Assembly (NCBI RefSeq): GCF_030815415.1
Contig: NZ_JAUSWW010000001.1
Coordinates: 1,240,001-1,304,000 of the forward strand
Source: Streptomyces canus
Lineage (GTDB): Bacteria > Actinomycetota > Actinomycetes > Streptomycetales > Streptomycetaceae
Length of the DNA: 64,000 nt
Direction of reading: 5' to 3'
Below are positions 42,598 through 51,013 of the stretch, piece by piece. The translations under genes and the position numbers were made by a program. Numbering within the stretch: the stretch's first letter is position 1; the number at the start of each line of letters is the position of its first letter. The notes under the pieces were generated by a model. It had not been told where the DNA came from. It saw only the letters and a list, made by a program, of their open reading frames with translations, and made no database searches.

Positions 42598-42816
42598 TCA
42601 CCTCTGCCCGGGTCCGGGCAGGGCCGCCCGCTGCCACTGCGGCGCGGGCGGAGCGGAGGAGGGCAGTTCTCCGTAGTGGGAGCGGTCCATGGAGCGGAGA
42701 GGCTGCATGACGAACTCCAGTTCCCTGCTGACTCGCTCGGCCTCCCTGCGAACCTGAGTGGGAACGTCGCCGCGCTCCGCGATGAGCCGGTCATAGATGG
42801 GGGAATCCTGGAACAC
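42598..42816 (-). CDS. Small charged helical protein next to the graspetide ligase
   Basis: A 72-residue protein from GTG 42816 with AAGGCA upstream. Residues 1-45 (FQDSPIYDRLIAERGDVPTQVRREAERVSRELEFVMQPL) are charged and helical, and the C-terminal part is Pro/Ala-rich. No named family is recognised. It ends 3 bases from the stop of the ATP-grasp gene on the opposite strand, with no room for a terminator, so the two transcripts must overlap. A role in the peptide pathway is possible but unproven. Confidence 0.6.
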   Translation of the reverse strand: MFQDSPIYDRLIAERGDVPTQVRREAERVSRELEFVMQPLRSMDRSHYGELPSSAPPAPQWQRAALPGPGQR

Positions 42817-42918
42817 CCGTCAACGTGCCTTTCGTGTGACGGCCCATATGTATGGGCGCAGCTGCCGAGTCTAGGCGCCCCTGCACCCTGCGGGGTGAAT
42901 TCCACCGTTCGACTTGAC

Positions 42919-43374
42919 TCAGGCTCCCGTCGTGGAACCGGGGCGGACGATCATCAGAACGGTGACCGTGGCCCACAGCAGGTTGAAGATGCCGGTGAAC
43001 ATGGCGAGTTGGACCGTGTGGGCGCGCTCGACCGGCTGCCGGGCGCCCAGCTCTTCGAGAAGCTCCTCCTGACGGGGCAGCACGAAGGCGACCAGGACGC
43101 CGGCGGCCACGGCGGTCAGAGTGATGGAGGTGACGAGCCAGGCGTCCCCCAGGACACCCATCGCGAGGGCGGTGGCGAGGCCGAACACGGGCACGGCCAG
43201 ACCGAAGCGGGCGTAGACGCGGCAGATGCGGTGCAGCAGGGCGACGGTGTCCGCCGCCGTCCCGGAGGGATCCGCGCGGCGCACGGCGGGCGGGAACATG
43301 CTGGCCGCGACGGTCACGGGCCCAATGGCGACGATGGCGGCCAGGACATGGAGGGACAGCAGGAACTTCGTCAT
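42919..43374 (-). CDS. Four-helix membrane protein, DUF2269-like
   Basis: A 151-residue integral membrane protein with four helices (about 5-27, 52-70, 75-97 and 122-142). It begins MTKFLLSLHVLAAIVAIGPVTVAASMFPPAVRR, a DUF2269-like N-terminus. Conserved His9 and Arg residues in the loops are visible. Function of the family is unknown. It is divergent from the GlxA-type regulator gene (169 bases between starts) and could be its target. Confidence 0.8.
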   Translation of the reverse strand: MTKFLLSLHVLAAIVAIGPVTVAASMFPPAVRRADPSGTAADTVALLHRICRVYARFGLAVPVFGLATALAMGVLGDAWLVTSITLTAVAAGVLVAFVLPRQEELLEELGARQPVERAHTVQLAMFTGIFNLLWATVTVLMIVRPGSTTGA

Positions 43375-43543
43375 GGGTGGCGTCCAGGGTGATTCGGAAG
43401 TGTGCGGCCGCCCACGCTAGGGATCTCCGTACCGGACCGCCCAGAGGCTGAAACGACAGCTTCCGACGGATTCCCGCCAACCGCTCCGACCTGGTTCTCT
43501 TGCTTCGACCCCGCATAGTGGGGCTGGCGGGAATCCGCCTATC

Positions 43544-44524
43544 GTGTCGTTCATGCACACGGTGGCGATCCTGGCTCTCGACCAGGTGGTGCCGTTCGAC
43601 ATGGCGGCGCCCATGCAGGTCTTCGACTGGACGCGGCTGCCCGACGGCCGCCCTCCCTACCGGATCCGGCTGTGCGCCGCGTCACCGGAGGTACGGGCCG
43701 ACGGCGGCTTCTCACTGCGCGTCGAGCACGGGCTGGAGACGCTGGCGGACGCGGACACGATCGTCGTGCCGGGCTGCTCCCCGGCGGCCGGACCCACGCC
43801 CGCGCCCGTTCTGGAGGCGCTGCGCCAGGCGGCCGCGGCGGGCACCCGGATCGCCTCGGTGTGTGTGGGTGCCTTCGTGCTGGCCGAGGCCGGGCTGCTG
43901 GACGGGCTGCGCGCCACCACGCACTGGGTTGCCGCGCAGGAGCTGGCGCGCCGCTTTCCGGACGTACGGGTGGAGCCGGACGTCCTCTATGTCGACAACG
44001 GGCAGATCCTCACCTCGGCCGGTGCCGCCGCGGGCCTCGACATGTGTCTGCACATGATCCGCCGCGACTTCGGCTCGGCGGTCGCGGCGCACTCCGCCCG
44101 GATGTCCGTCATGCCTCTCGAAAGGGAGGGCGGACAGGCCCAGTTCATCGTCCATGACCATCCGCCCGTGCCGCGCGGCTCGACCCTCGAACCGGTCCTG
44201 GAGTGGATCGAGGACAATCTGGCCCGCGAGATCACCCTGGGCGCGCTGGCGTCCCGTTCGGGGATGAGCGAGCGGACCTTCAGCCGCCGCTTCCGCGAGC
44301 AGACGGGCACCACACCGCTGCAGTGGCTGCTGCGGGCGCGGGTGCGGCGCGCCCAGTACCTGCTGGAGAACAGCGACCACACGATCGAACGGATCGCGCA
44401 GCAGGCGGGGTTCGGTTCACCGACCGCGTTCCGCGAGCGGTTCCGCCGGGTGGTCGGCACCAGCCCGCAGGGCTATCGCTCGGCTTTCCACGGGAAGCCG
44501 GGTTCCCCGGCAGCGCGCGTCTGA
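43544..44524 (+). CDS. GlxA-type AraC regulator with DJ-1/PfpI domain
   Basis: A 326-residue regulator. The N-terminal DJ-1/PfpI-like sensing domain (about residues 5-180) has the nucleophile-elbow cysteine in IASVCVGAFVLAEAG. The C-terminal AraC-type DNA-binding domain (about 215-315) carries two helix-turn-helix motifs (ITLGALASRSGMSERTFSRRFREQTG; IERIAQQAGFGSPTAFRERFRRVVG). It starts at GTG 43544; the ATG at 43553 is an alternative. The ligand is unknown. Target candidates are the divergent membrane protein gene or itself. Confidence 0.92.
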   Translation: MSFMHTVAILALDQVVPFDMAAPMQVFDWTRLPDGRPPYRIRLCAASPEVRADGGFSLRVEHGLETLADADTIVVPGCSPAAGPTPAPVLEALRQAAAAGTRIASVCVGAFVLAEAGLLDGLRATTHWVAAQELARRFPDVRVEPDVLYVDNGQILTSAGAAAGLDMCLHMIRRDFGSAVAAHSARMSVMPLEREGGQAQFIVHDHPPVPRGSTLEPVLEWIEDNLAREITLGALASRSGMSERTFSRRFREQTGTTPLQWLLRARVRRAQYLLENSDHTIERIAQQAGFGSPTAFRERFRRVVGTSPQGYRSAFHGKPGSPAARV

Positions 44525-44551
44525 GCCTGCGGACCTGGTGCCGACGAGGTC

Positions 44552-44806
44552 TCACACGGCCAACAGGCCGCCGCGTCCCGCCGGTTCCCCCGTCGTGGAC
44601 GCCGTCCGGCCTACGCCGAGGAGGAGGGCGTCCGCCTTCGCGACCGCCTCGCGGATGCCGGTGGTGCCCATCATGACGCAGAGTGTGTAGCTGACATCCT
44701 CCAACTCCCTTGTCGTCGCGGGGTTGCCCCGCTCCGCGTCGGCGATCCGCAGCGATGCGTACCGCGTCAGCAGTTCTCTGACGACCTTCGGATCCGGAAC
44801 GAGCAC
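44552..44806 (-). CDS. DUF5133 family protein
   Basis: An 84-residue protein matching DUF5133, a Streptomyces-specific small protein family: VLVPDPKVVRELLTRYASLRIADAERG, then TRELEDVSYTLCVMMGTTGIREAVAKADALL. GTG 44806 is chosen because AAAGGGG lies 9 bases upstream and the family starts with VLxPxPKVxRELL. Function is unknown; family members are often paralogous and linked to development or secondary metabolism regulators, without proof. It converges with the GlxA gene. Confidence 0.82.
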   Translation of the reverse strand: MLVPDPKVVRELLTRYASLRIADAERGNPATTRELEDVSYTLCVMMGTTGIREAVAKADALLLGVGRTASTTGEPAGRGGLLAV

Positions 44807-45055
44807 GGAGAGCCCCTTTCTCGATTTTCCGCTGCGTATGCCCGGGCAGGGGGAGGCCAACCTCATCTCCCGCTCTCCGACTCGCGATTGACGGGATCCT
44901 GTCGCCGAGCACCCGACTGACGCTCGAATCCCGCCGGTGCGAAACCCACAGGAGTGACGTTTCGGCGGGTACGGCGCCGACCCGCTTCCCCCGGGGCCGC
45001 CGGCAGTTGAACAGGGGGCAGCCCCTCAGCACGGACGCACGAACGGTGTACACCC

Positions 45056-45388
45056 ATGAACTGCCCCCAGCGCCTGCTCCGCGCGCTCTACGTCAGCACG
45101 AGCTCCGGACTCGCCCTGACCACGGTCCACGAGTTCCGTCACGGCCCCTGGTGGGCCGCGGGTCTCTTCGCCGCCGCGAGCCTCGTCCCCCTGGTAGCCG
45201 TCGTCCGCGAGGCCGACCCGCGTACGCCGGTGGCCGAACGGCGACTGCGGAGCCTCGGGCCCGGTACGGACGACGACGTCGTGCGCACCGAGCTCGACGC
45301 CGCGTGCTGTGAACGCTGGTGGACGAGCTGCGGGACCGAGCACGACGCGGCCTGCCCGCACCGCGTCCCACGGAGCAGCGCCGTCTGA
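45056..45388 (+). CDS. Hypothetical small membrane protein
   Basis: A 110-residue protein. The N-terminal half has two weak hydrophobic stretches (about 10-22 and 33-51). The C-terminal half is charged and carries a cluster of cysteines (AACCERWWTSCGTEHDAACPHR) that could bind metal. No family is recognised. It starts at ATG 45056, divergent from the DUF5133 gene with about 250 bases between, where I see no clear motif. It converges with the ABC transporter gene 14 bases away. Confidence 0.6.
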   Translation: MNCPQRLLRALYVSTSSGLALTTVHEFRHGPWWAAGLFAAASLVPLVAVVREADPRTPVAERRLRSLGPGTDDDVVRTELDAACCERWWTSCGTEHDAACPHRVPRSSAV

Positions 45389-45402
45389 CGGGTGCGGTGC
45401 CC

Positions 45403-47175
45403 TCAGGCGGCCTGCCCGCTGTGCAGCGCCCTGTACGCCCCTCCCCGGCGCAGGAGTTCGTCGTGCGTGCCGATCTCCTGGATTCGGCCGTCGCCCATGA
45501 CCACGATCCGGTCGGCGCCCCGCACGGTGGACAGCCGGTGCGCCACCACGAATGTGGTCCGTCCGCGCAGCAGCCGGGCGAGCGCCTGCTGCACCAGCGC
45601 CTCGGAGCGGGTGTCGAGGGCGGAGGTCGCCTCGTCGAGCACCAGCACCCTGGGGTTCCTGATCAGGGCGCGGGCGATGGCGAGGCGCTGGCGCTGCCCA
45701 CCGGACAGCCGGGCGCCCCGCTCGCCGACGAGGGTGTCCAGGCCCTGCGGCAACTGCTCCACGAACTCCAGCGCGTTGGCGTCCCGCAGCGCCGCGCGCA
45801 CCGCCTGCTCGTCGGCCTCGTCCTCCATGCCGTAGGCGACGTTCTCGCGGATCGTGCCGTCGAAGAGGATCGACTCCTGCGGCACGACCGAGACGAACCG
45901 CCGGTAGGTGCGCAGGTCGAGGCTGTTCATGTCGGTGCCGTCGAGCAGCAGCCGGCCCGAGGTCGGGCGGATGAAACCGATGACGAGGTTGAGGACGGTG
46001 GACTTGCCCGCCCCGGACGCGCCGACGAGGGCGATGGTCTCCCCCGGCCGCACGGAGAGGGTGAAGTCGTGCACGGCGGGCCGCTCGCCGTCCCCGTAGA
46101 CGTGGCCGACCTGCTCGAAGGCCACGGCCCCGCGCACCTCGGAGACCTCCGACCTGCCCTCGTTGTCCTCCAGTTCGGGCGCCTGGAGGACCTCGCCGAC
46201 CGAGCGGACGGACTCCAGGCCCTTGGTGATGACCGGGGCGAGACCCGCCAGCGTGGTCGTGGAGTTGGTGAGCGTGGTCAGGAAGGCGCTGAGCATGACG
46301 ACGTCGCCGGCGGTGACACCCCAGACGTCGTAGTACGACACCAGCGCCGCACCGGCGAGGACCAGCACGCCGACCACGTTGAGCACCACCCAGGCCAGCG
46401 AGCCGAAGCGGCCGTTGACGAGGTCGAGGCGCATCCCGGAGGTGAGCAGCCGGTGCAGGGTGCCGTCCATGCGGCGCAGCGCCTTGCCCTCCAGGCCGTG
46501 GGCGCGGGTGACCGGGATGAGCCGGGTCATCTCGGTCACCCGGGAGGACAGGGTCTCGACCTCGTGCCGGAAGTGCTCGTTGTGGGTGCGCAGCCGGGCG
46601 CGGAGGCGGGCCACGACGAGGGCGGCGGCGGGCACGACGACGAGGAAGACCGGCAGGAACTCCGGTGTGCGGATGCCGATGATGACGAGGCCGCCGATGA
46701 GCACGGTGCCCGCCCCGAGCCCGGTCTCCGCGGTCTGCTGCACCATCTGCTCCACGGTCTCCACGTCCCGCACCACCTTGGCCTGGAGCACACCGGCGCT
46801 GACGCGGGAGTGGTAGCCGATGGACAGCTGCTGCATCCGGATGCAGAGCGCGGAGCGCAGGGAGGTGCCCATGCGGCGCACACTGCCGTACAGGAGACGG
46901 ACGTAGAGGATGTGCAGGGGGTAGTTGACGAGCAGGATCAGCAGGATGATCCCGGTGCTGAGCCAGAGTTCGGTGATCGCCCGGTGCTCGACGACGGTGT
47001 CGATGATGGACGCGGTGATCAGCGGCAGCAGCCAGACGGGGCTGTGCTTGACCGTGAAGATGCCGACCGCTGCGGCCAGGCGCTTGCGGTCGGCACGGAA
47101 CAGATAGGCGAGGGTACGGACGGGGTGCTCGCCCCGGTAGCGGTGGTCGAGCGGTCTCTCCAACGGCGAGGCCAT
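45403..47175 (-). CDS. ABC exporter, fused permease and ATPase
   Basis: A 590-residue half-transporter of the ABCB/MsbA type. Six transmembrane helices (about residues 25-310) precede a nucleotide-binding domain with Walker A GASGAGKSTVL, signature LSGGQRQRLAIARAL, Walker B RVLVLDEATSALD and the H-loop AHRLST. It probably works as a homodimer, since no second half gene is adjacent. The substrate is unknown. A GCAAGCGCTTTC motif lies 43 bases upstream of its start, matching a motif upstream of the aldo-keto reductase gene behind it. Confidence 0.93.
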   Translation of the reverse strand: MASPLERPLDHRYRGEHPVRTLAYLFRADRKRLAAAVGIFTVKHSPVWLLPLITASIIDTVVEHRAITELWLSTGIILLILLVNYPLHILYVRLLYGSVRRMGTSLRSALCIRMQQLSIGYHSRVSAGVLQAKVVRDVETVEQMVQQTAETGLGAGTVLIGGLVIIGIRTPEFLPVFLVVVPAAALVVARLRARLRTHNEHFRHEVETLSSRVTEMTRLIPVTRAHGLEGKALRRMDGTLHRLLTSGMRLDLVNGRFGSLAWVVLNVVGVLVLAGAALVSYYDVWGVTAGDVVMLSAFLTTLTNSTTTLAGLAPVITKGLESVRSVGEVLQAPELEDNEGRSEVSEVRGAVAFEQVGHVYGDGERPAVHDFTLSVRPGETIALVGASGAGKSTVLNLVIGFIRPTSGRLLLDGTDMNSLDLRTYRRFVSVVPQESILFDGTIRENVAYGMEDEADEQAVRAALRDANALEFVEQLPQGLDTLVGERGARLSGGQRQRLAIARALIRNPRVLVLDEATSALDTRSEALVQQALARLLRGRTTFVVAHRLSTVRGADRIVVMGDGRIQEIGTHDELLRRGGAYRALHSGQAA

Positions 47176-47217
47176 TGGTGGCGGTTCCTTCCGGGCGGTC
47201 GGATCATGGGGCTTTCA

Positions 47218-47229
47218 GCAAGCGCTTTC
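47218..47229. promoter_or_regulatory. GCAAGCGCTTTC motif upstream of the ABC exporter
   Basis: It contains the palindrome AAGCGCTT, typical of LacI-family operators. It lies 43 bases before the exporter start. A close copy (GCAAGCGGTTTC) is 45 bases before the aldo-keto reductase start. Confidence 0.45.
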
Positions 47230-47247
47230 TCCCCGGGGTGTGCCGGA

Positions 47248-48105
47248 TTACACCGCATCCAGCACGGCGATCTCGTCCGCCGTCAGGACCAGGTCGGCCG
47301 CGGCGACCGAGTCGCGGATCGTCTCCGGGCGGCTGGCGCCCGGGATCGGTACGACGACCGGCGACTTGGCGAGCATCCAGGCCAGGCACACACGCTGCGG
47401 GCTCACCCCGTGCTCCTCGGCGATCCGGGCGAACGGCGCGTAGGCGGAGCCCAGTTCACCGGCCCGGGAGATGCCGCCGAGGGGGCTCCAGGGCAGGAAC
47501 GCGATGCCGAGCTCGTCGCACAGGCGCAGCTCGGGCTCGCTGGAGCGGAAGGCCGGGGAGAACTGGTTCTGCACGGAGACGAGTCGTCCGCCGAGGATGT
47601 CCTGGGCCTGCCGGATCTGCTCCGGGTTCGCGTTGGAGATGCCCGCCAGGCGGATCTTGCCCTCGTCCAGCAGGTCCCGCACGGCGCCTACCGAGTCCTC
47701 GTACGGCACGCGCGGGTCGGGGCGGTGGAACTGGTAGAGCGCGATGGCCTCCACACCGAGCCGGCGCAGGGACGCCTCACAGGCCTCCTTGAGGTACCGC
47801 GGGCTGCCGTCCAGGGTCCAGCTCCCGTCACCGGGACGCAGATGGCCGCCCTTGGTGGCGACCAGAACATCGGCGCCCCGGTCGTGGGAGGCGAGGGCCT
47901 TGGCGATCAGGGACTCGTTGTGGCCGACCTCGTCGGCGTCGCGGTGATAGGCGTCCGCGGTGTCGATCAGCGTCACGCCCGCGTCGAGGGCGGCGTGCAG
48001 CGTGGCGAGCGAACGGGCCTCGTCCGGCCGTCCCTCGATCGACATGGGCATCCCGCCCAGACCGATCGCACTGACCTCGACATCACCGATGCGTCGCGTG
48101 TGCAT
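47248..48105 (-). CDS. Aldo/keto reductase
   Basis: A 285-residue NADPH-dependent aldo-keto reductase. MHTRRIGDVEVSAIGLGGMPMS leads in. Tyr of the catalytic tetrad is in DTADAYHRDADEVGHNE, Lys in LVATKGGHLRP and His in LYQFHRPDPRVP. The C-terminal cofactor loop is VVVPIPGASRPETIRDSVAAADLVLT. The ATG at 48105 is chosen over codons further up because of the conserved N-terminus. It precedes the ABC exporter gene in the same direction with 72 bases between, and both have a similar LacI-like motif. Confidence 0.92.
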   Translation of the reverse strand: MHTRRIGDVEVSAIGLGGMPMSIEGRPDEARSLATLHAALDAGVTLIDTADAYHRDADEVGHNESLIAKALASHDRGADVLVATKGGHLRPGDGSWTLDGSPRYLKEACEASLRRLGVEAIALYQFHRPDPRVPYEDSVGAVRDLLDEGKIRLAGISNANPEQIRQAQDILGGRLVSVQNQFSPAFRSSEPELRLCDELGIAFLPWSPLGGISRAGELGSAYAPFARIAEEHGVSPQRVCLAWMLAKSPVVVPIPGASRPETIRDSVAAADLVLTADEIAVLDAV

Positions 48106-48725
48106 GGGCTCGTGACCTCTTCCGGGCTGTCGCGGGACGATGGGCACCGGCAAGCGGTTTCACCGCACCGGTCGCACACCAGCCTGAACCCGCCCCGGCC
48201 CGCAGGTCCAATAGAAGAACCCGAACGTATTCAGCAGCGCGAGGACTGAATCACCGCAGGCGTTCCGCCTGCCCGGCGCCCCGGAACACGGCGAGGGCGG
48301 GCGCGTCGAAACCCGTGGCAAGCTGCCGCACGGCTGGTCCAAGGTCGCTCAGGCTCGCCGTTCTCCTCCGTCAGCCAGTGCTCGTACGCGGTGACCTCGT
48401 GTGGGGCGACTTCGAGGGGCAACCGGTCAGGCTGGAGGAGCTGTTGGCGGCGACCGATCCGGCCGCCCCGCCCGGACTCCCGCCACTCTGCCCGTCACCG
48501 ACTGCCCCGTCCTGTGTCCGCACCCACGCCACGCCCACGCCCCCTCATGCATCGGGCGGACCCCGGCCACGCCACCGCTCGCAACCGGGCCGACTCCGAC
48601 GTATCCGGACGCTCCGGTGCCAGGCCCGGACATGTCATCGATCTTTCCCCGCATTCCGGTTGCGCGGCCCTCAGGTACGTGTGGCACTCTCGGGCTGGAC
48701 CTTCGGGGTGTGGAAAGGCGGGGCC
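48106..48725. other. 620-base gap without a convincing gene
   Basis: Short open frames exist on both strands, but none has a ribosome binding site, a recognisable domain or typical codon use. A GCAAGCGGTTTC motif (48150-48161) belongs to the aldo-keto reductase promoter. I see no repeat or RNA gene. A decayed gene cannot be excluded: a minus frame near 48231-48422 (MPLEVAPHEVTAYEHWLTE) looks partly protein-like. Confidence 0.5.
48150..48161. promoter_or_regulatory. GCAAGCGGTTTC motif upstream of the aldo-keto reductase
   Basis: One base different from the motif at 47218-47229 and at almost the same distance from the start codon (45 versus 43 bases). It is a candidate shared operator for a LacI-type regulator. 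Confidence 0.4.
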
Positions 48726-49604
48726 ATGCGCATCGGACTGCTCGGCACGGGCTCATGGGCCGAGGGGGCGCACGCGCCCGCCCTGAGCTCACACCGCGAG
48801 CTGGATTTCGTCGGGGTGTGGGGCCGCCGTCCGGAAGCGGCCAAGGAGTTGGCGGGCCGCTTCGGCACACGGGCCTACGACGACGTCGACGCGCTGTTCG
48901 CCGACGTGGACGCCGTCGCGGTGGCACTGCCGCCCGCCGTCCAGGCCGGTCTGGCGGTGCGGGCGGCGCGGGCGGGCTGCCATCTGCTGCTGGACAAGCC
49001 GCTCGCGCCGACGGTCGAGGAGGGCCGGGCCGTGGTGGCGGCGGTCCAGGAGGCGCAAGTCGCCTCGGTCGTCTTCTTCACGACCCGGTTCCAGAGCGTG
49101 ACCGAGGCGTGGATCACCGAACAGGCCGCCGTCGAGGGCTGGTTCACCGCGCGGGCCGAGTGGCTCGGCGCGGTGTTCACCACGGACAGTCCGTTCGGCG
49201 CCTCGCCGTGGCGGCGGGAGAAGGGCGCGCTGTGGGACGTGGGACCCCACGCCCTGTCGGTGCTGCTGCCGGTCCTGGGCGACGTACGGCAGGTGGCCGC
49301 CGCGGTGCACGGTCCCGCGGACACCGTGCACCTGGTCCTCCACCACACCGGCGGCGCGTCCAGCACGCTGACGCTGAGCCTGACGGCGCCGCCCGCGGCG
49401 GCGGGTGCGTCGGTCGAACTGCGCGGCGAGGGCGGGGTGACGCTCCTCCCCCGCAGCCCGGACGGTGCGGTGCCCGCGCTCGAACGGGCCGCGGACGCGC
49501 TGCTCGCCGCCGCTCGCAGCGGCCGTCCGCATCCGTGTGACGCCACGTTCGGGTTGCGGGTCACGGAGATCCTGGCGACGGCGGAGGCCCTGCTGGGTGG
49601 CTGA
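48726..49604 (+). CDS. Gfo/Idh/MocA family oxidoreductase
   Basis: A 292-residue NAD(P)-dependent oxidoreductase. The N-terminal Rossmann domain (MRIGLLGTGSWAEGAHAPALSSHRELDFVGVWGRR) contains the family motif CHLLLDKPLAPTVEEGRAVV with the catalytic-site lysine. The C-terminal domain has ALWDVGPHALSVLLPVLGDVRQV. Members act on sugars, inositol or related polyols; the substrate here is unknown. It starts at ATG 48726 with GGAAAGGCGGGG upstream. It converges with the kinase-fold gene 6 bases away. Confidence 0.92.
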   Translation: MRIGLLGTGSWAEGAHAPALSSHRELDFVGVWGRRPEAAKELAGRFGTRAYDDVDALFADVDAVAVALPPAVQAGLAVRAARAGCHLLLDKPLAPTVEEGRAVVAAVQEAQVASVVFFTTRFQSVTEAWITEQAAVEGWFTARAEWLGAVFTTDSPFGASPWRREKGALWDVGPHALSVLLPVLGDVRQVAAAVHGPADTVHLVLHHTGGASSTLTLSLTAPPAAAGASVELRGEGGVTLLPRSPDGAVPALERAADALLAAARSGRPHPCDATFGLRVTEILATAEALLGG

Positions 49605-49610
49605 CGCCGC

Positions 49611-50579
49611 TCACCACTCCCCCTCGACCGCCTCCGTCAGCCGGGAGACGGCGGCCGGATCCGGCAGGCTCGCCAGCGTGTCGACGACCTTCCCGCTCGC
49701 GAACTCGCGTTGTGCGGTGGTGGCGTCCGGATCGATCGCGCCCTCGGCCTGCACCTTGACGAAGTTCAGATCCGTCGCGAACAGCATCGAGAACGCGTCC
49801 GGGCTCCTGACCGTCGCACGGCCGCCGGCGTCCACGTACGCCCGCACGAGCCGGCGCGCGGATCCGGCGGTGAAGTCGTTGCCGCCCGCCCATGCGTACA
49901 GGACACGGGCGAGTTCGCGGTCCGCCGCGATGGGTCCGGCGTTGTCCCAGTCCAGGAGGGTCGGGCCGGCCGGGCCGACCAGGACGTTCTGCGGCTGCAT
50001 GTCGAGATGCGACACCACCAGGTCACCCGGGTCGGACGGGGAGACGTACCGCGCGAGTTCGGGCGCCGTGGTGTCGATGAACCGGCCGAGCTCGTCGGCC
50101 CATGGCATTCCGGCCCGGCGGACCTCCTTGTGGAGCTCCGTCCAGTCGGTGTCCCGGGGGCACTCCTCGTACCAGACGTTCGGGGTCCCGGTCGCGCCCC
50201 GGCCCGCCCGGTGGAGGAGGGCCAGGGTCCGGCCGCACCAGCTCAGGATGTCCGGGTCGGTGGGGTCCGCCTGCGTTCCGGTGACCCAGTCGTAGAGCTT
50301 CACGGCGGACCCGTCGAGCTGCGAGACGTGCGTGCCGTCGCGGTTGGGCAGGAGCCGTGGTGCGGAGATCCCCAGACCTTCGGTGGCGTCGCGCAGGGCG
50401 ATCTCGTACCGGAACTGCTCCTCGCTGCCGCCGAAGATCAGTTCCTTCACCGCCCACGAGGTGCCGTTCCCGGTCAGCTTCCAGATCTGCCCCAGGGCGC
50501 CGCGGGTGACCGGCGTCATCGTCCAGGGCCCGGCACCCAGTGCGTAGGTGTCTGCGATCAAGTCCGCGGCGCTCTGCAT
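49611..50579 (-). CDS. APH-like phosphotransferase
   Basis: A 322-residue protein kinase-like fold enzyme of the aminoglycoside phosphotransferase/choline kinase superfamily. The nucleotide lysine is in TSWAVKELIFGG. The catalytic loop is VVSHLDMQPQNVLV (H-x-D-x4-N) and the metal-binding aspartate is in TLLDWDNAGP. The ATG at 50579 is preferred over 50594 because GGAGGAG sits 6 bases upstream of it. The substrate is unknown; resistance should not be assumed for such chromosomal copies. A small hypothetical gene lies 49 bases upstream. Confidence 0.9.
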   Translation of the reverse strand: MQSAADLIADTYALGAGPWTMTPVTRGALGQIWKLTGNGTSWAVKELIFGGSEEQFRYEIALRDATEGLGISAPRLLPNRDGTHVSQLDGSAVKLYDWVTGTQADPTDPDILSWCGRTLALLHRAGRGATGTPNVWYEECPRDTDWTELHKEVRRAGMPWADELGRFIDTTAPELARYVSPSDPGDLVVSHLDMQPQNVLVGPAGPTLLDWDNAGPIAADRELARVLYAWAGGNDFTAGSARRLVRAYVDAGGRATVRSPDAFSMLFATDLNFVKVQAEGAIDPDATTAQREFASGKVVDTLASLPDPAAVSRLTEAVEGEW

Positions 50580-50628
50580 ACAGCTCTCCTCCATACGTCT
50601 CGGCCACCCAAGATCGCAGGGAGGGCAC

Positions 50629-50943
50629 CTACTCGTCGAAGGGTTTGTCGCTCCAGCGGAACCAGGCCCGGTCGCCCTCGATGTGCAGGAGGAACTCGGG
50701 TACCGGGCCGTCCGGCGAGGTCAGGGACACGCGTCGCCGGATCTCGTCGTAGACCCGCTCCCATTCCGCTCCCAGGTCCTCGGTCAGGGCGAGTTCGCGG
50801 ACGAACAGCTCCCGCAGGGCGTCGAAGGCCGGAGCGGCCGTGAAGCGGCCCGACAGCCAGGGGAAGTCGGCCTCGTCGATCAGGATCTCCCCGACCGGGA
50901 CGTCGCCGCTGTGCAGATGCCACACCTGGCCGTCGAACCCCAC
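50629..50943 (-). CDS. Hypothetical protein, 104 aa
   Basis: A soluble acidic protein starting VVGFDGQVWHLHSGDVPVGEILIDEADFPWLSGRFTA and ending LLHIEGDRAWFRWSDKPFDE. GTG 50943 is chosen because GGAGG lies 5 bases upstream. No named domain is known to me; the compact beta-rich pattern with many aromatic residues suggests a small folded domain. It is positioned between a GNAT gene and a kinase-fold gene, all on the minus strand. Function is unknown. Confidence 0.75.
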   Translation of the reverse strand: MGFDGQVWHLHSGDVPVGEILIDEADFPWLSGRFTAAPAFDALRELFVRELALTEDLGAEWERVYDEIRRRVSLTSPDGPVPEFLLHIEGDRAWFRWSDKPFDE

Positions 50944-51013
50944 TACGCCTCCGTCACCCGGTGCCGACTCTCGTGGACACCTTGCCATCCGGCACTGACA
51001 GCGGCGCCCTGGC

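Noticed and set aside
48231..48604. Short frames in the gap before the Gfo/Idh/MocA gene
   Set aside because: No ribosome binding site, family match or conserved pattern; at most a decayed gene.
49611..50579. Aminoglycoside resistance kinase
   Set aside because: Only generic kinase-fold motifs are seen; many such chromosomal genes have other substrates.
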